Source: Bacteroides ndongoniae (GTDB lineage Bacteria; Bacteroidota; Bacteroidia; Bacteroidales; Bacteroidaceae). Taken from it: DNA of 64,000 nt. The stretch covers positions 372,001 through 436,000 of the forward strand of contig NZ_FNVV01000014.1 in the NCBI RefSeq assembly GCF_900108345.1, read 5' to 3'. Every line of letters starts with the position of its first letter. The stretch's first letter is position 1. Under the pieces are notes generated by a model. That model was not told where the DNA came from. It ran no database searches and worked only from the letters and a program-made list of their open reading frames with translations. The position numbers and the translations under genes were made by a program. Positions 17,368-26,614 of this stretch are shown piece after piece.

Positions 17368-19956
17368 CTATTCTTCATTTTCATCGGTTGTTGGTTCGTT
17401 ATCGTTTTGCTCCTCCTGAAGACCGTTTCCAAAAAGATCTCCATTATTAGCTATTCCGTTTTCCTCTATATTTTCACCTTCCAGCGTTTCTGCTACGTTG
17501 GTTTCTTCACTTTCGGAAGTAACCTTACATACCGAACCTATCTCGTCGTTGCGTTTTTCGAGGTTAATCAGACGGACTCCTTGTGTGGCACGTCCCATGA
17601 TACGTACATCGGCGACTTTCAGACGAATAGTGATACCGGATTTGTTGATAATCATCAGGTCGTTTTCATCAGTTACCGACTTGATAGCTACCAGCTTACC
17701 AGTCTTTTCGGTGATGTTCAGTGTTTTTACACCTTTTCCTCCACGGTTGGTCTTGCGGTAGTCTTCGATATCGGAGCGCTTGCCGTAACCTTGTTCGGAT
17801 ACTACCATAATGGTTTCTTCTTCCGGGTTCTTGATGCAAATCATACCGATAACTTCGTCCTGGCCGTCTTCATCAAGCGTGATGCCTCGTACGCCAGTAG
17901 CTGTACGTCCCATGACTCTGACTGCACTTTCGTGGAAGCGGATAGCACGTCCGTTACGGTTGGCTATGATAATTTCGTTGTTGCCATTGGTCATACGTAC
18001 TTCGATGACGCGGTCGTCTTCGCGAATGGTGATGGCATTGACACCGTTCTGACGCGGACGCGAATATTGTTCGAGCAACGTCTTCTTGATGACACCTTTC
18101 TTGGTGCAGAACAGCACGTAATGACTGTTTATAAACTCCTGATCGTTCAGGTTCTTGACACGCAGGTATGCATTTACCGCATCGTCGGCATCGATGTTCA
18201 GCAAGTTCTGGATGGCGCGACCCTTGGAATTCTTCGTTCCTTCGGGGATTTCGTACACTTTCAGCCAATAGCACTTACCTTTTTGGGTAAAGAACATCAT
18301 GGTGTTGTGCATCGTAGCCGGATAGATGTGCTCTACAAAGTCTTCGTCGCGGGTTTCTGTTCCCTTGGAACCTACCCCACCGCGGTTTTGTGCACGGAAT
18401 TCGCTCAATGGTGTACGTTTGATGTAGCCCAAGTGCGAGATGGTGATAATCATCGAATCGTCGGCATAGAAGTCTTCAGGATTGAATTCTTCGGACGAGT
18501 AAACGATCTCTGAACGTCGTTCGTCACCGTATTTCTCTTTAACTTCGAGCAATTCATCTTTGATAACTTTGCGGCATAGCTCGTCGTTTACGAGGATTTC
18601 TTCCAGATAGGCTATCTGTTTCTTGATTTCTTCGTATTCGGCGTGGAGCTGGTCTTGCATAAGTCCGGTCAGCTGACGCAGACGCATTTCGACGATAGCT
18701 CGGCTCTGAATTTCAGTCAGTTGGAAGCGATCCATCAATCCTGTGATGGCATCAGCCGGGGTTTTGGCAGCACGGATAATGCGGATTACTTCGTCGATGT
18801 TGTCCGAAGCAATGATCAGACCTTCCAGGATGTGTGCGCGTTCTTTGGATTTGCGCAGGTCGTATTGTGTACGGCGTATAACTACCTCGTGGCGATGCTC
18901 GATGAAGTACTTGATAAGGTCTTTCAGGTTGAGCAGGCGCGGGCGTCCGTGAACAAGTGCTACGTTGTTTACTCCGAACGAGGTCTGCAGCTGAGTCATC
19001 TTGTACAACTTGTTCAGTACTACGCTGGCATTGGCGTCGCGTTTCACATCGATGACGATGCGCATGCCTTCGCGGTCGGATTCGTCGTTGGCGTTGGAGA
19101 TGCCGTCTATTTTCTTTTCGTTGGCCAGGTCGGCAATCGATTTGATGAGTTCGGCTTTGTTTACTCCGTAAGGAATTTCGGTTACAACGATTTTATCGTG
19201 AGTCGAGCCGGTTTCTATCTCAGCTTTGGCACGCATAACTACGCGTCCGCGTCCGGTTAAGTAGGCTTCGCGTACGCCGCTCATGCCGTAGATGTATCCG
19301 CCAGTAGGGAAATCGGGGGCTTTGACGTAGTTCATCAGCTCTTCGATTTCGATGTCGTTGTTGTCAATGTAAGCCACGCAAGCATCGATTACTTCCGACA
19401 GGTTGTGGGTAGGCATATTGGTTGCCATACCTACGGCGATACCCGACGCACCATTCACCAGCAAGTTAGGAATGCGTGTAGGCATGACGGTAGGTTCCTG
19501 CAAGGAGTCGTCGAAGTTGTTCTGCATGTCGACAGTTTCCTTGTCGATGTCCTGCATCATGTCTTCGCCGATCTTCTGAAGGCGGCATTCGGTGTAACGC
19601 ATAGCTGCTGCGCTGTCGCCGTCTACCGAACCGTAGTTTCCTTGTCCGTCTACCAGCATGTAGCGCATGGCCCACGGCTGTGCCATACGGACGAGTGCTC
19701 CGTATACGGACGAGTCACCGTGCGGGTGATACTTTCCTAATACTTCGCCCACGACTCTGGCCGATTTCTTATAAGGTTTGTCTGATGTATTTCCTAAGCC
19801 CATCATACCGAAAAGAATTCTTCGGTGAACGGGCTTAAAACCGTCTCTAACATCCGGAAGGGCACGCGAAACAATGACCGACATGGAGTAGTCAATGTAC
19901 GATGACTTCATTTCCTCCTCGATGTTAATCTTTATAATTCTGTCTTGTTCAAGCAT
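17368..19956 (-). CDS. gyrA: DNA gyrase subunit A
   Basis: 862 residues. Winged-helix/tower region with catalytic Tyr121 ([10 protein letters not shown]) that forms the transient DNA-protein bond, then C-terminal beta-pinwheel repeats with a GyrA-box-like [10 protein letters not shown] and a later NRGGKG; the tail is acidic. With GyrB it introduces negative supercoils. In the quinolone-resistance region (GDSSVYG, 80-86), Ser82 is the wild-type residue, while the position matching E. coli Asp87 is Gly86. Upstream, a 9-bp hairpin lies at 19982-20004. Confidence 0.96.
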   Translation of the reverse strand: MLEQDRIIKINIEEEMKSSYIDYSMSVIVSRALPDVRDGFKPVHRRILFGMMGLGNTSDKPYKKSARVVGEVLGKYHPHGDSSVYGALVRMAQPWAMRYMLVDGQGNYGSVDGDSAAAMRYTECRLQKIGEDMMQDIDKETVDMQNNFDDSLQEPTVMPTRIPNLLVNGASGIAVGMATNMPTHNLSEVIDACVAYIDNNDIEIEELMNYVKAPDFPTGGYIYGMSGVREAYLTGRGRVVMRAKAEIETGSTHDKIVVTEIPYGVNKAELIKSIADLANEKKIDGISNANDESDREGMRIVIDVKRDANASVVLNKLYKMTQLQTSFGVNNVALVHGRPRLLNLKDLIKYFIEHRHEVVIRRTQYDLRKSKERAHILEGLIIASDNIDEVIRIIRAAKTPADAITGLMDRFQLTEIQSRAIVEMRLRQLTGLMQDQLHAEYEEIKKQIAYLEEILVNDELCRKVIKDELLEVKEKYGDERRSEIVYSSEEFNPEDFYADDSMIITISHLGYIKRTPLSEFRAQNRGGVGSKGTETRDEDFVEHIYPATMHNTMMFFTQKGKCYWLKVYEIPEGTKNSKGRAIQNLLNIDADDAVNAYLRVKNLNDQEFINSHYVLFCTKKGVIKKTLLEQYSRPRQNGVNAITIREDDRVIEVRMTNGNNEIIIANRNGRAIRFHESAVRVMGRTATGVRGITLDEDGQDEVIGMICIKNPEEETIMVVSEQGYGKRSDIEDYRKTNRGGKGVKTLNITEKTGKLVAIKSVTDENDLMIINKSGITIRLKVADVRIMGRATQGVRLINLEKRNDEIGSVCKVTSESEETNVAETLEGENIEENGIANNGDLFGNGLQEEQNDNEPTTDENEE

Positions 19957-20361
19957 TTAAAAAGATTATTAATTATACATTGCGTGGTTTGTGAAAAACC
20001 ACGCTAAAGTACTGCTTTTTTACGACATACGAAAACATTTCGAAAAGAAAGTTTCGGCGAGAAAGTTGGCAGGAAGCAAGCGGAGTGAATATTACTATAT
20101 AAATAAAGGTATACTCCACTCTTCGAAAAAGGAATCTGTCCGTTAGCAAAATGACACTTTGCTTTTCTGACTGCCTGAGAATCGCGTATTTCGGACGGAT
20201 GTTGGGAGTGATGGAAAAAATGAAGCGGTAAACGTCTTACTATCTTGTATTCAGTGGAATAGCGAAATGTTTACATTTGAAATAGAAGAGAATTAGACCG
20301 AAAACGGTGTTTTCGGAGGGTTTTCTTATTCGTTTGAGGGTTTTCTTCCCTCTTTTGCTCG

Positions 20362-20470
20362 ACGAAAGTGCCTCTTTGCGGTGAGAAAGTCGATGTTTGG
20401 GTGCGCCAAAAGCAATGTTTTTCTGTCCGAAAAGTAATGTTATCCTTTGCAAGAAGCAATCTGAAGCCGG
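20362..20470. repeat. Degenerate ~22-bp tandem repeat array
   Basis: Five units of about 21-23 bp, each starting with an A-rich block: CGAAAGTGCC, AGAAAGTCGATG, AAAAGCAATG, AAAAGTAATG, AAGAAGCAAT. The core AAAGNAATGTT recurs at 20409-20419 and 20431-20441, exactly 22 bases apart. About two helical turns per unit. Confidence 0.6.
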
Positions 20471-20709
20471 CTTACATACGTTTTTCTCCTCTGCGAGGAT
20501 GCTTTTCCTCTTCTTTTTCATTCTATTTGGCGAGTTATGAATAATACTCATGATGGCTAAAGTAGAAAATCTGTGCCCAAATGAAACCGATTCTTTCGTT
20601 TTGGTGACACCTTGTCTGGTGGTTCTCCGTGAGACTGTTTGTCACACAATTCTTGGCATGAGATTTGTAGAATATTAAGCAACGGCGATGTGCACACGCT
20701 AAAAATGTG

Positions 20710-20717
20710 TATCTTTG
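20710..20717 (+). promoter_or_regulatory. -7 promoter box of clpC
   Basis: TATCTTTG matches TAnnTTTG exactly, 35 bases before clpC. No clear TTTG at -33. Confidence 0.55.
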
Positions 20718-20751
20718 CCCCGGATATAACCTAATATAAAGGAGATAATCA

Positions 20752-23286
20752 ATGAACAGTCAATTTTCACAAAGAGTTTCAGACGTACTGACTTATAGCA
20801 AAGAAGAAGCCAATCGGCTGGGAAACAGCATCATCGGACCCGAACATCTGCTGCTCGGCATCTTGCGTGACGGCGGCGGAAAGGCTGTAGAAGTGCTGGA
20901 GAAACTCGATGCAAATCTGAATCAAATCAAGAAGCGTCTCGAAGACGAACTGAGAGATGTCGAAGACGATAATTTGCTGTCCGAAGGCGATATGTCCTTT
21001 TCGCCCACAGCAACACGCATACTTAAGATGAGTATGCTCGAAGCCCGTCTGCTGAAAAGCGAACAGGCCGATACGGAGCACTTGTTGCTGGCTATCCTGA
21101 AAGACGAGAGCAACATGGCTGCGACGGTGCTTAATGACGACTATGTAAGCTACCAGTCAGTATACGAAGTGCTTACTAAGAAGTCGACCAACCCTAATGC
21201 GGGTATGGGCTTTACCGAAGACGACGATGATGAGGAAGAAATGGACATGCCCCGTTCCGGACAAGACAACGGTCGCAATGCAGGTAGTTCGTCGTCGACG
21301 GCGCAAACCACGGCACGGAAGTCGGCTAACGATACTCCCGTACTCGATAATTTTGGTACGGACATTACCCGTGCTGCCGCCGAAGGCAAACTCGATCCCG
21401 TCGTAGGTCGTGAGCGCGAGATTGAACGTCTGGCCCAGATTTTAAGCCGTCGTAAGAAAAACAATCCCGTGCTGATAGGCGAGCCAGGTGTGGGCAAGTC
21501 GGCCATTGTCGAAGGTCTGGCGTTGCGCATCAATCAGAAGAAGGTGTCGCGTGTCCTCTTCGATAAGCGTGTCGTTATGCTCGACATGTCTAGCGTGGTG
21601 GCCGGTACCAAATACCGCGGTCAGTTTGAAGAGCGCATCCGTTCCATTATCAACGAGTTGCAGAAGAATCCGGATGTCATCCTCTTCATCGACGAGATCC
21701 ACACCATTGTCGGTGCGGGAGCTGCCGCAGGAAGCATGGATGCCGCCAATATGCTGAAGCCGGCACTGGCTCGTGGCGAGATACAGTGCATCGGCGCTAC
21801 TACGTTGGACGAATACCGCAAGAGCATCGAGAAAGACGGAGCTTTGGAGCGTCGTTTCCAGAAAGTAATGGTAGAGCCTACCACAGCCGAGGAAACCCTT
21901 CAGATATTGAAGAACATCAAGGATAAGTACGAAGACCATCACAACGTCACCTATACTGACGAAGCCTTGGAAGCATGTGTCAAGTTGACAGCCCGCTATA
22001 TCAGCGACCGCAATTTCCCTGACAAGGCCATCGATGCCCTCGATGAAGCCGGTTCGCGTGTGCATCTGACCAATATCAACGCTCCAAAGGAGATTGAAGA
22101 ACAGGAAAAACTGATAGAAGAAGCCCGAATACAGAAAGGCGAAGCCGTGAAGTCGCAGAACTTTGAGCTGGCTGCCAGCTATCGCGATCGCGAGAAAGAG
22201 CTTTCGGCTCAACTGGAGTCGATGAAAGCCGACTGGGAAGCTCATCTGAAAGATCACCGTCAGACGGTGGGCGAAGAAGAGATAGCCAACGTCGTGTCAA
22301 TGATGTCGGGCGTGCCCGTGCAACGTATGGCGCAGGCCGAAGGATTGAAACTGGCTGGTATGAAGGAAGCTCTTCAGTCGAAAGTCATTGCGCAAGACGT
22401 CGCCATCGACAAACTGGTGAAGGCTATCCTGCGTAGCCGTGTAGGCCTGAAAGATCCTAACCGTCCCATTGGTACCTTCATGTTCCTAGGACCTACAGGT
22501 GTGGGTAAAACTCACTTGGCCAAGCAGTTGGCACGTTATATGTTCGGCTCGGACGATGCACTGATACGTATCGACATGAGCGAATATATGGAGAAGTATA
22601 CCGTGTCGCGCATGATTGGTGCCGCTCCCGGATATGTAGGCTACGAGGAAGGCGGGCAGCTGACCGAAAAGGTGCGTCGCAAACCCTACTCCATCATCCT
22701 GCTGGATGAAATCGAGAAGGCACATCCCGATGTGTTCAATATTCTGTTGCAAGTGCTCGACGAAGGGCGCTTGACCGATAACGTAGGCCGTACGATCGAC
22801 TTCAAGAATACCGTTATCATCCTGACTTCCAACATTGGAACCCGTCAGCTGAAGGAGTTTGGCCGTGGTGTCGGATTTGCCGCACAGAATCGTACAGACG
22901 ATAAGGAATACTCACGTGGCGTTATTCAGAAGGCGTTGAACAAGACCTTCTCGCCCGAGTTCCTGAACCGTCTTGACGAGATTATAACTTTCGACCAACT
23001 GTCGCTCGATGCCATCACACGCATCGTAGATATAGAGCTGAAGGGCCTCTACGAACGGTTGGAAGCCATTGGATACCACCTTGACGTGGACGACGAAGCC
23101 AAGAAATTCCTGGCCAAGAAAGGCTACGACGTACAGTTCGGAGCCCGTCCGTTGAAGCGTGCCATTCAGACTTATCTGGAAGACAGTTTGTCCGAGCTGA
23201 TTGTTTCGGGCGAAGCACAGACTGGTGATACTATCCGTGTCACATGGGATGCCGGCAAAGATGAGCTGAAGATGCAAAAGGCTTGA
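20752..23286 (+). CDS. clpC: ATP-dependent Clp protease ATP-binding subunit ClpC
   Basis: 844 residues: double Clp-N repeat (1-145), AAA+ domain 1 with Walker A GEPGVGKS (243-250), a UVR/middle domain (about 445-490), AAA+ domain 2 with GPTGVGKT (580-587), and a VGF tripeptide (707-709) that usually docks ClpP. It unfolds proteins for ClpP degradation. The UVR middle domain marks it as ClpC rather than ClpA or ClpB. A Ser/Thr/Asp/Glu-rich linker (155-195) separates the N domain. No CIRCE-like or other heat-shock operator was recognised upstream. Confidence 0.95.
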   Translation: MNSQFSQRVSDVLTYSKEEANRLGNSIIGPEHLLLGILRDGGGKAVEVLEKLDANLNQIKKRLEDELRDVEDDNLLSEGDMSFSPTATRILKMSMLEARLLKSEQADTEHLLLAILKDESNMAATVLNDDYVSYQSVYEVLTKKSTNPNAGMGFTEDDDDEEEMDMPRSGQDNGRNAGSSSSTAQTTARKSANDTPVLDNFGTDITRAAAEGKLDPVVGREREIERLAQILSRRKKNNPVLIGEPGVGKSAIVEGLALRINQKKVSRVLFDKRVVMLDMSSVVAGTKYRGQFEERIRSIINELQKNPDVILFIDEIHTIVGAGAAAGSMDAANMLKPALARGEIQCIGATTLDEYRKSIEKDGALERRFQKVMVEPTTAEETLQILKNIKDKYEDHHNVTYTDEALEACVKLTARYISDRNFPDKAIDALDEAGSRVHLTNINAPKEIEEQEKLIEEARIQKGEAVKSQNFELAASYRDREKELSAQLESMKADWEAHLKDHRQTVGEEEIANVVSMMSGVPVQRMAQAEGLKLAGMKEALQSKVIAQDVAIDKLVKAILRSRVGLKDPNRPIGTFMFLGPTGVGKTHLAKQLARYMFGSDDALIRIDMSEYMEKYTVSRMIGAAPGYVGYEEGGQLTEKVRRKPYSIILLDEIEKAHPDVFNILLQVLDEGRLTDNVGRTIDFKNTVIILTSNIGTRQLKEFGRGVGFAAQNRTDDKEYSRGVIQKALNKTFSPEFLNRLDEIITFDQLSLDAITRIVDIELKGLYERLEAIGYHLDVDDEAKKFLAKKGYDVQFGARPLKRAIQTYLEDSLSELIVSGEAQTGDTIRVTWDAGKDELKMQKA

Positions 23287-23309
23287 CAGAATTTCTATCT
23301 CATACAGAC

Positions 23310-23344
23310 AAAATGTCAGTTCCTGCGGGACTGGCATTTTTTTT
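23310..23344 (+). terminator. Terminator of clpC
   Basis: Imperfect 13- to 14-bp stem (23310-23323 with 23328-23340) with a 4-base loop and eight T. Confidence 0.85.
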
Positions 23345-23395
23345 GTTTTCATTTGGGCAAAGAATAAAAAGTAAAACCTAAAATATCCTATTATT

Positions 23396-25444
23396 ATGCA
23401 GAAAGGAAACATTGGGGTAACAACCGAAAACATATTCCCCGTTATTAAAAAGTTCTTGTACAGCGATCACGAGATATTCTTGCGTGAATTAGTATCCAAT
23501 GCGGTAGATGCTACCCAAAAGCTGAAAACCCTCGCATCCATCGGCGAGTATAAAGGCGAACTGGGCGATTTGACCATTCACGTCACACTGGGTAAAGATA
23601 CTATTACCGTATCCGACCGTGGTTTGGGACTTACTGCCGAAGAGATAGACAAGTATATCAATCAGATAGCTTTTTCAGGAGCCAACGACTTCCTGGAGAA
23701 ATACAAGAACGACGCCAATGCCATCATCGGTCATTTCGGATTGGGTTTCTATTCAGCTTTCATGGTAGCCAAGAAGGTAGAAATCATCACCAAGTCGTGC
23801 AAGGAAGGAGCTCAGGCAGTGAAGTGGACTTGCGACGGAAGTCCTGAGTTTACCATTGAAGATTGCGACAAGGCCGACCGTGGTACCGACATCGTGCTCT
23901 ATATCGACGATGATTGCAAGGAATTCCTCGAAGAGTCACGCATCTCCACCCTGCTGAAGAAATACTGTAGCTTCTTGCCCGTACCCGTTGCTTTTGGCAA
24001 AAAGAAAGAATGGAAAGACGGCAAGCAGGTAGAAACTGCCGAGGATAACATTATCAACGAGACTACTCCGCTGTGGACGCGTAAGCCCAGCGAACTGAAG
24101 GACGAAGATTATAAGGCGTTCTATCGCGATCTTTATCCGATGTCCGATGAACCGTTGTTCTGGATTCACCTGAATGTAGACTATCCGTTCCATCTGACCG
24201 GTGTGCTCTACTTCCCGAAGGTAAAGAGCAATATCGAACTGACTAAGAATAAGATACAGCTCTACTGCAATCAGGTGTATGTAACCGATTCTGTCGAAGG
24301 CATCGTGCCCGACTTCCTGACTCTGCTTCATGGTGTGCTCGATTCTCCGGATATTCCGTTGAACGTATCGCGTTCGTATCTGCAGAGCGATTCCAATGTG
24401 AAGAAGATTTCTACCTATATCACCAAGAAGGTATCCGACCGTCTGCAATCTATCTTCAAGAACGACCGCAAGCAGTTCGAAGAAAAGTGGAACGATCTGA
24501 AGATCTTCATCAACTACGGTATGCTGACTCAGGAAGATTTCTACGACAGAGCCAAAGATTTCGCCCTTTTCATCGATACCGATTCCAAGTACTATACGTT
24601 CGATGAGTATAAGACGTTGATCAAAGACAATCAGACAGACAAGGACGGCAATCTGATCTATCTGTATGCCAACAACAAGGACGAGCAATACAGCTACATT
24701 GAAGCCGCTAAGAACAAAGGCTATAATGTGCTACTGATGGACGGTCAGTTGGACATTGCCGTAGTAGGTATGTTGGAGCAAAAACTGGAAAAAGCACGCT
24801 TTACCCGTGTAGACAGCGACGTGATTGACAATCTGATTGTGAAGGAAGACAAGAAAGCCGAAGTGCTCGAAGGAGCTAAGCAGGAGGCTCTTGCACACTT
24901 GTTCAAGAGTCAGCTGCCTACGATTGAGAAGGCTGACTTCCACGTTTCCGCTCAGGCGTTGGGCGAAAATGTAGCACCGGTGATGATCACACAGAGCGAA
25001 TATATGCGCCGTATGAAGGAAATGGCTAATATCCAAGCTGGAATGAGTTTCTATGGAGAAATGCCAGACATGTTCAATCTGGTGCTCAATGCTGATCATC
25101 CGCTGGTTAAGGAAGTGTTGGCTGGTGAAGAAGCTGCCTGTGGTGCAGAAATCGCTTCGCTTCAGAAGGAAATGGACGAAGTTCATAACCGCCGGACAGA
25201 GTTGAAGAAAGCTCAGGAAGGTAAGAAGGACGAGGAAATTCCTACAGCAGAGAAAGACGAAGTGAACGAACTCGATAAAAAGTGGGAAGAACTGAAGAAG
25301 CAGAAAGAGAATATTTGGGCCGGATATGCTTCAACGAACAAAGTTATCCGCCAGCTTATCGATTTGGCTTTGCTTCAGAATGGTATGCTGAAAGGTGCTT
25401 CGCTGAACGACTTTGTCAAGAGAAGCCTGGAACTCATTAAGTAA
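23396..25444 (+). CDS. htpG: Molecular chaperone HtpG (Hsp90)
   Basis: 682 residues: N-terminal GHKL ATPase (NAVDAT near 36-41, the GLGLTAEEID and GHFGLGFYSAFMV loops), middle domain and C-terminal dimer domain with a Glu/Lys-rich insertion near 590-625. HtpG refolds and remodels client proteins in the cytoplasm using ATP. It follows clpC after 109 bases but beyond a strong terminator, so it has its own transcript; two stress-protein genes in a row suggests common heat or oxidative control. Confidence 0.95.
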   Translation: MQKGNIGVTTENIFPVIKKFLYSDHEIFLRELVSNAVDATQKLKTLASIGEYKGELGDLTIHVTLGKDTITVSDRGLGLTAEEIDKYINQIAFSGANDFLEKYKNDANAIIGHFGLGFYSAFMVAKKVEIITKSCKEGAQAVKWTCDGSPEFTIEDCDKADRGTDIVLYIDDDCKEFLEESRISTLLKKYCSFLPVPVAFGKKKEWKDGKQVETAEDNIINETTPLWTRKPSELKDEDYKAFYRDLYPMSDEPLFWIHLNVDYPFHLTGVLYFPKVKSNIELTKNKIQLYCNQVYVTDSVEGIVPDFLTLLHGVLDSPDIPLNVSRSYLQSDSNVKKISTYITKKVSDRLQSIFKNDRKQFEEKWNDLKIFINYGMLTQEDFYDRAKDFALFIDTDSKYYTFDEYKTLIKDNQTDKDGNLIYLYANNKDEQYSYIEAAKNKGYNVLLMDGQLDIAVVGMLEQKLEKARFTRVDSDVIDNLIVKEDKKAEVLEGAKQEALAHLFKSQLPTIEKADFHVSAQALGENVAPVMITQSEYMRRMKEMANIQAGMSFYGEMPDMFNLVLNADHPLVKEVLAGEEAACGAEIASLQKEMDEVHNRRTELKKAQEGKKDEEIPTAEKDEVNELDKKWEELKKQKENIWAGYASTNKVIRQLIDLALLQNGMLKGASLNDFVKRSLELIK

Positions 25445-25469
25445 TCATTCTTTTTCTACCAGATATATG

Positions 25470-25506
25470 GAGGATGTGTTTCCTATGGAAATGCATCCTC
25501 TTTTTT
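25470..25506 (+). terminator. Terminator of htpG
   Basis: 14-bp stem with two G-T pairs (25470-25483 with 25487-25500), 3-base loop and six T. The rest of the 298-base gap before the exonuclease gene holds no gene I can support. Confidence 0.85.
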
Positions 25507-25742
25507 GTGTATGGAGTTTGCTGCTCATACCAGTGGAAAATATGGTCTACAGATCTCCTTTTGTGCGCTTTATTGAAAAACGTGGTTGTATAGTTTTGAG
25601 TGTTATCAGAGTTTTTTATATGTTTGTATATGATTTGCCGGATGTTGCGTATCTGTTTGTAGGTAAGGTTTTCCGGATGCATCCTGAAACAGTCGGACTA
25701 TCGGTATGAAAGAATGTATGAATAACTATAAATTTGTTGTAT

Positions 25743-26498
25743 ATGAAGTTTGTATCATGGAATGTAAACGGGCTGCGTGCCTGTAACGATAAAGGGTTTG
25801 GAGATGCTTTCAAGCGGTTGGATGCCGATTTCTTCTGTCTGCAGGAAACCAAAATGCAGGAAGGACAATTGGACTTGCAGTTCGAGGGTTATACTTCCTA
25901 TTGGAATTATGCAGAAAAGAAAGGCTATTCGGGAACGGCTATCTTTACCCGCCATACTCCGATACAGGTTACGAAAGGCATTGATATTGAGCATCATGAC
26001 AAGGAAGGACGTGTCATCACGCTTGAAATGCCCGATTTTTATCTGGTTACCGTGTATACTCCCAATTCGCAGGACGAACTCCGGCGGCTTGATTATCGTA
26101 TGACGTGGGAAGATGATTTCCGGAATTACCTTCTTTCGCTTGATGCCCGTAAGCCGGTTGTCGTATGTGGTGATTTGAATGTGGCCCACAAGGAAATAGA
26201 CCTTAAAAATCCGAAGACCAATCGCCGCAATGCAGGTTTCACTGACGAAGAACGGGAAAAATTTTCCGTTTTGCTGGAATCTGGTTTTACCGATACGTTC
26301 CGCTATTTCTATCCGGAGCAAAAAGATATCTATTCGTGGTGGTCTTACCGTTTTCGTGCCCGTGAAAAGAATGCGGGGTGGCGTATTGACTATTTTCTGA
26401 CTTCCAACCGTCTGCAACCGTTGCTGAAAGATGCAAAAATACATACCGATATATATGGTTCCGATCATTGTCCGGTAGAAGTTGATATTGATTTTTAG
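25743..26498 (+). CDS. xth: Exodeoxyribonuclease III (AP endonuclease family 1)
   Basis: 251 residues from ATG 25743; a TTG three codons earlier is in frame but unlikely. Endonuclease/exonuclease/phosphatase fold with NVNGLRA (7-13), LQETKMQ with the metal-binding Glu, [12 protein letters not shown] and the final GSDHCPV with the catalytic His. It repairs abasic sites by cutting the backbone 5' to the lesion. The motif order fits ExoA/Xth rather than a sphingomyelinase-like relative. Single gene with its own terminator. Confidence 0.93.
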   Translation: MKFVSWNVNGLRACNDKGFGDAFKRLDADFFCLQETKMQEGQLDLQFEGYTSYWNYAEKKGYSGTAIFTRHTPIQVTKGIDIEHHDKEGRVITLEMPDFYLVTVYTPNSQDELRRLDYRMTWEDDFRNYLLSLDARKPVVVCGDLNVAHKEIDLKNPKTNRRNAGFTDEEREKFSVLLESGFTDTFRYFYPEQKDIYSWWSYRFRAREKNAGWRIDYFLTSNRLQPLLKDAKIHTDIYGSDHCPVEVDIDF

Positions 26499-26519
26499 TA
26501 TCTTTTTTCGGGTGCATTG

Positions 26520-26550
26520 CTAAAAAGCGCGATGAAATCGTGCTTTTTAG
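26520..26550 (+). terminator. Terminator after xth
   Basis: 14-bp stem (26520-26533 with 26537-26550, one G-T pair), loop GAA; the arms themselves carry the A-run and T-run, so it may act in both directions. Confidence 0.75.
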
Positions 26551-26562
26551 TAGACTATTTTT

Positions 26563-26570
26563 TATATTTG
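26563..26570 (+). promoter_or_regulatory. -7 promoter box of the patatin gene
   Basis: TATATTTG fits TAnnTTTG, 45 bases before the start codon. Confidence 0.5.
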
Positions 26571-26614
26571 AGCATTAATCTCATATCTATGAACTCATTA
26601 GTCGGTTGTAAACC

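Larger units (their letters stand above)
19957..20751. other. 795-base gene-free stretch between gyrA and clpC
   Basis: I find no convincing gene. Seen: a 9-bp hairpin at 19982-20004 just upstream of gyrA; a 12-bp direct repeat GAGGGTTTTCTT at 20316-20327 and 20336-20347; a degenerate ~22-bp repeat array at 20362-20470 (separate entry); and a clpC promoter box at 20710-20717. A minus-strand open frame of about 100 codons across the array is judged spurious. Confidence 0.7.

Noticed and set aside
17248-18513. Long plus-strand open frame (about 420 codons) opposite gyrA
   Set aside because: It mirrors the codon pattern of gyrA and the TPR gene, spans two genes and shows no recognisable domain.
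20240-20551. Minus-strand open frame of about 100 codons upstream of clpC
   Set aside because: It translates the degenerate 22-bp repeats, is Lys/Arg/Ser-rich without pattern, and has no promoter or partner.
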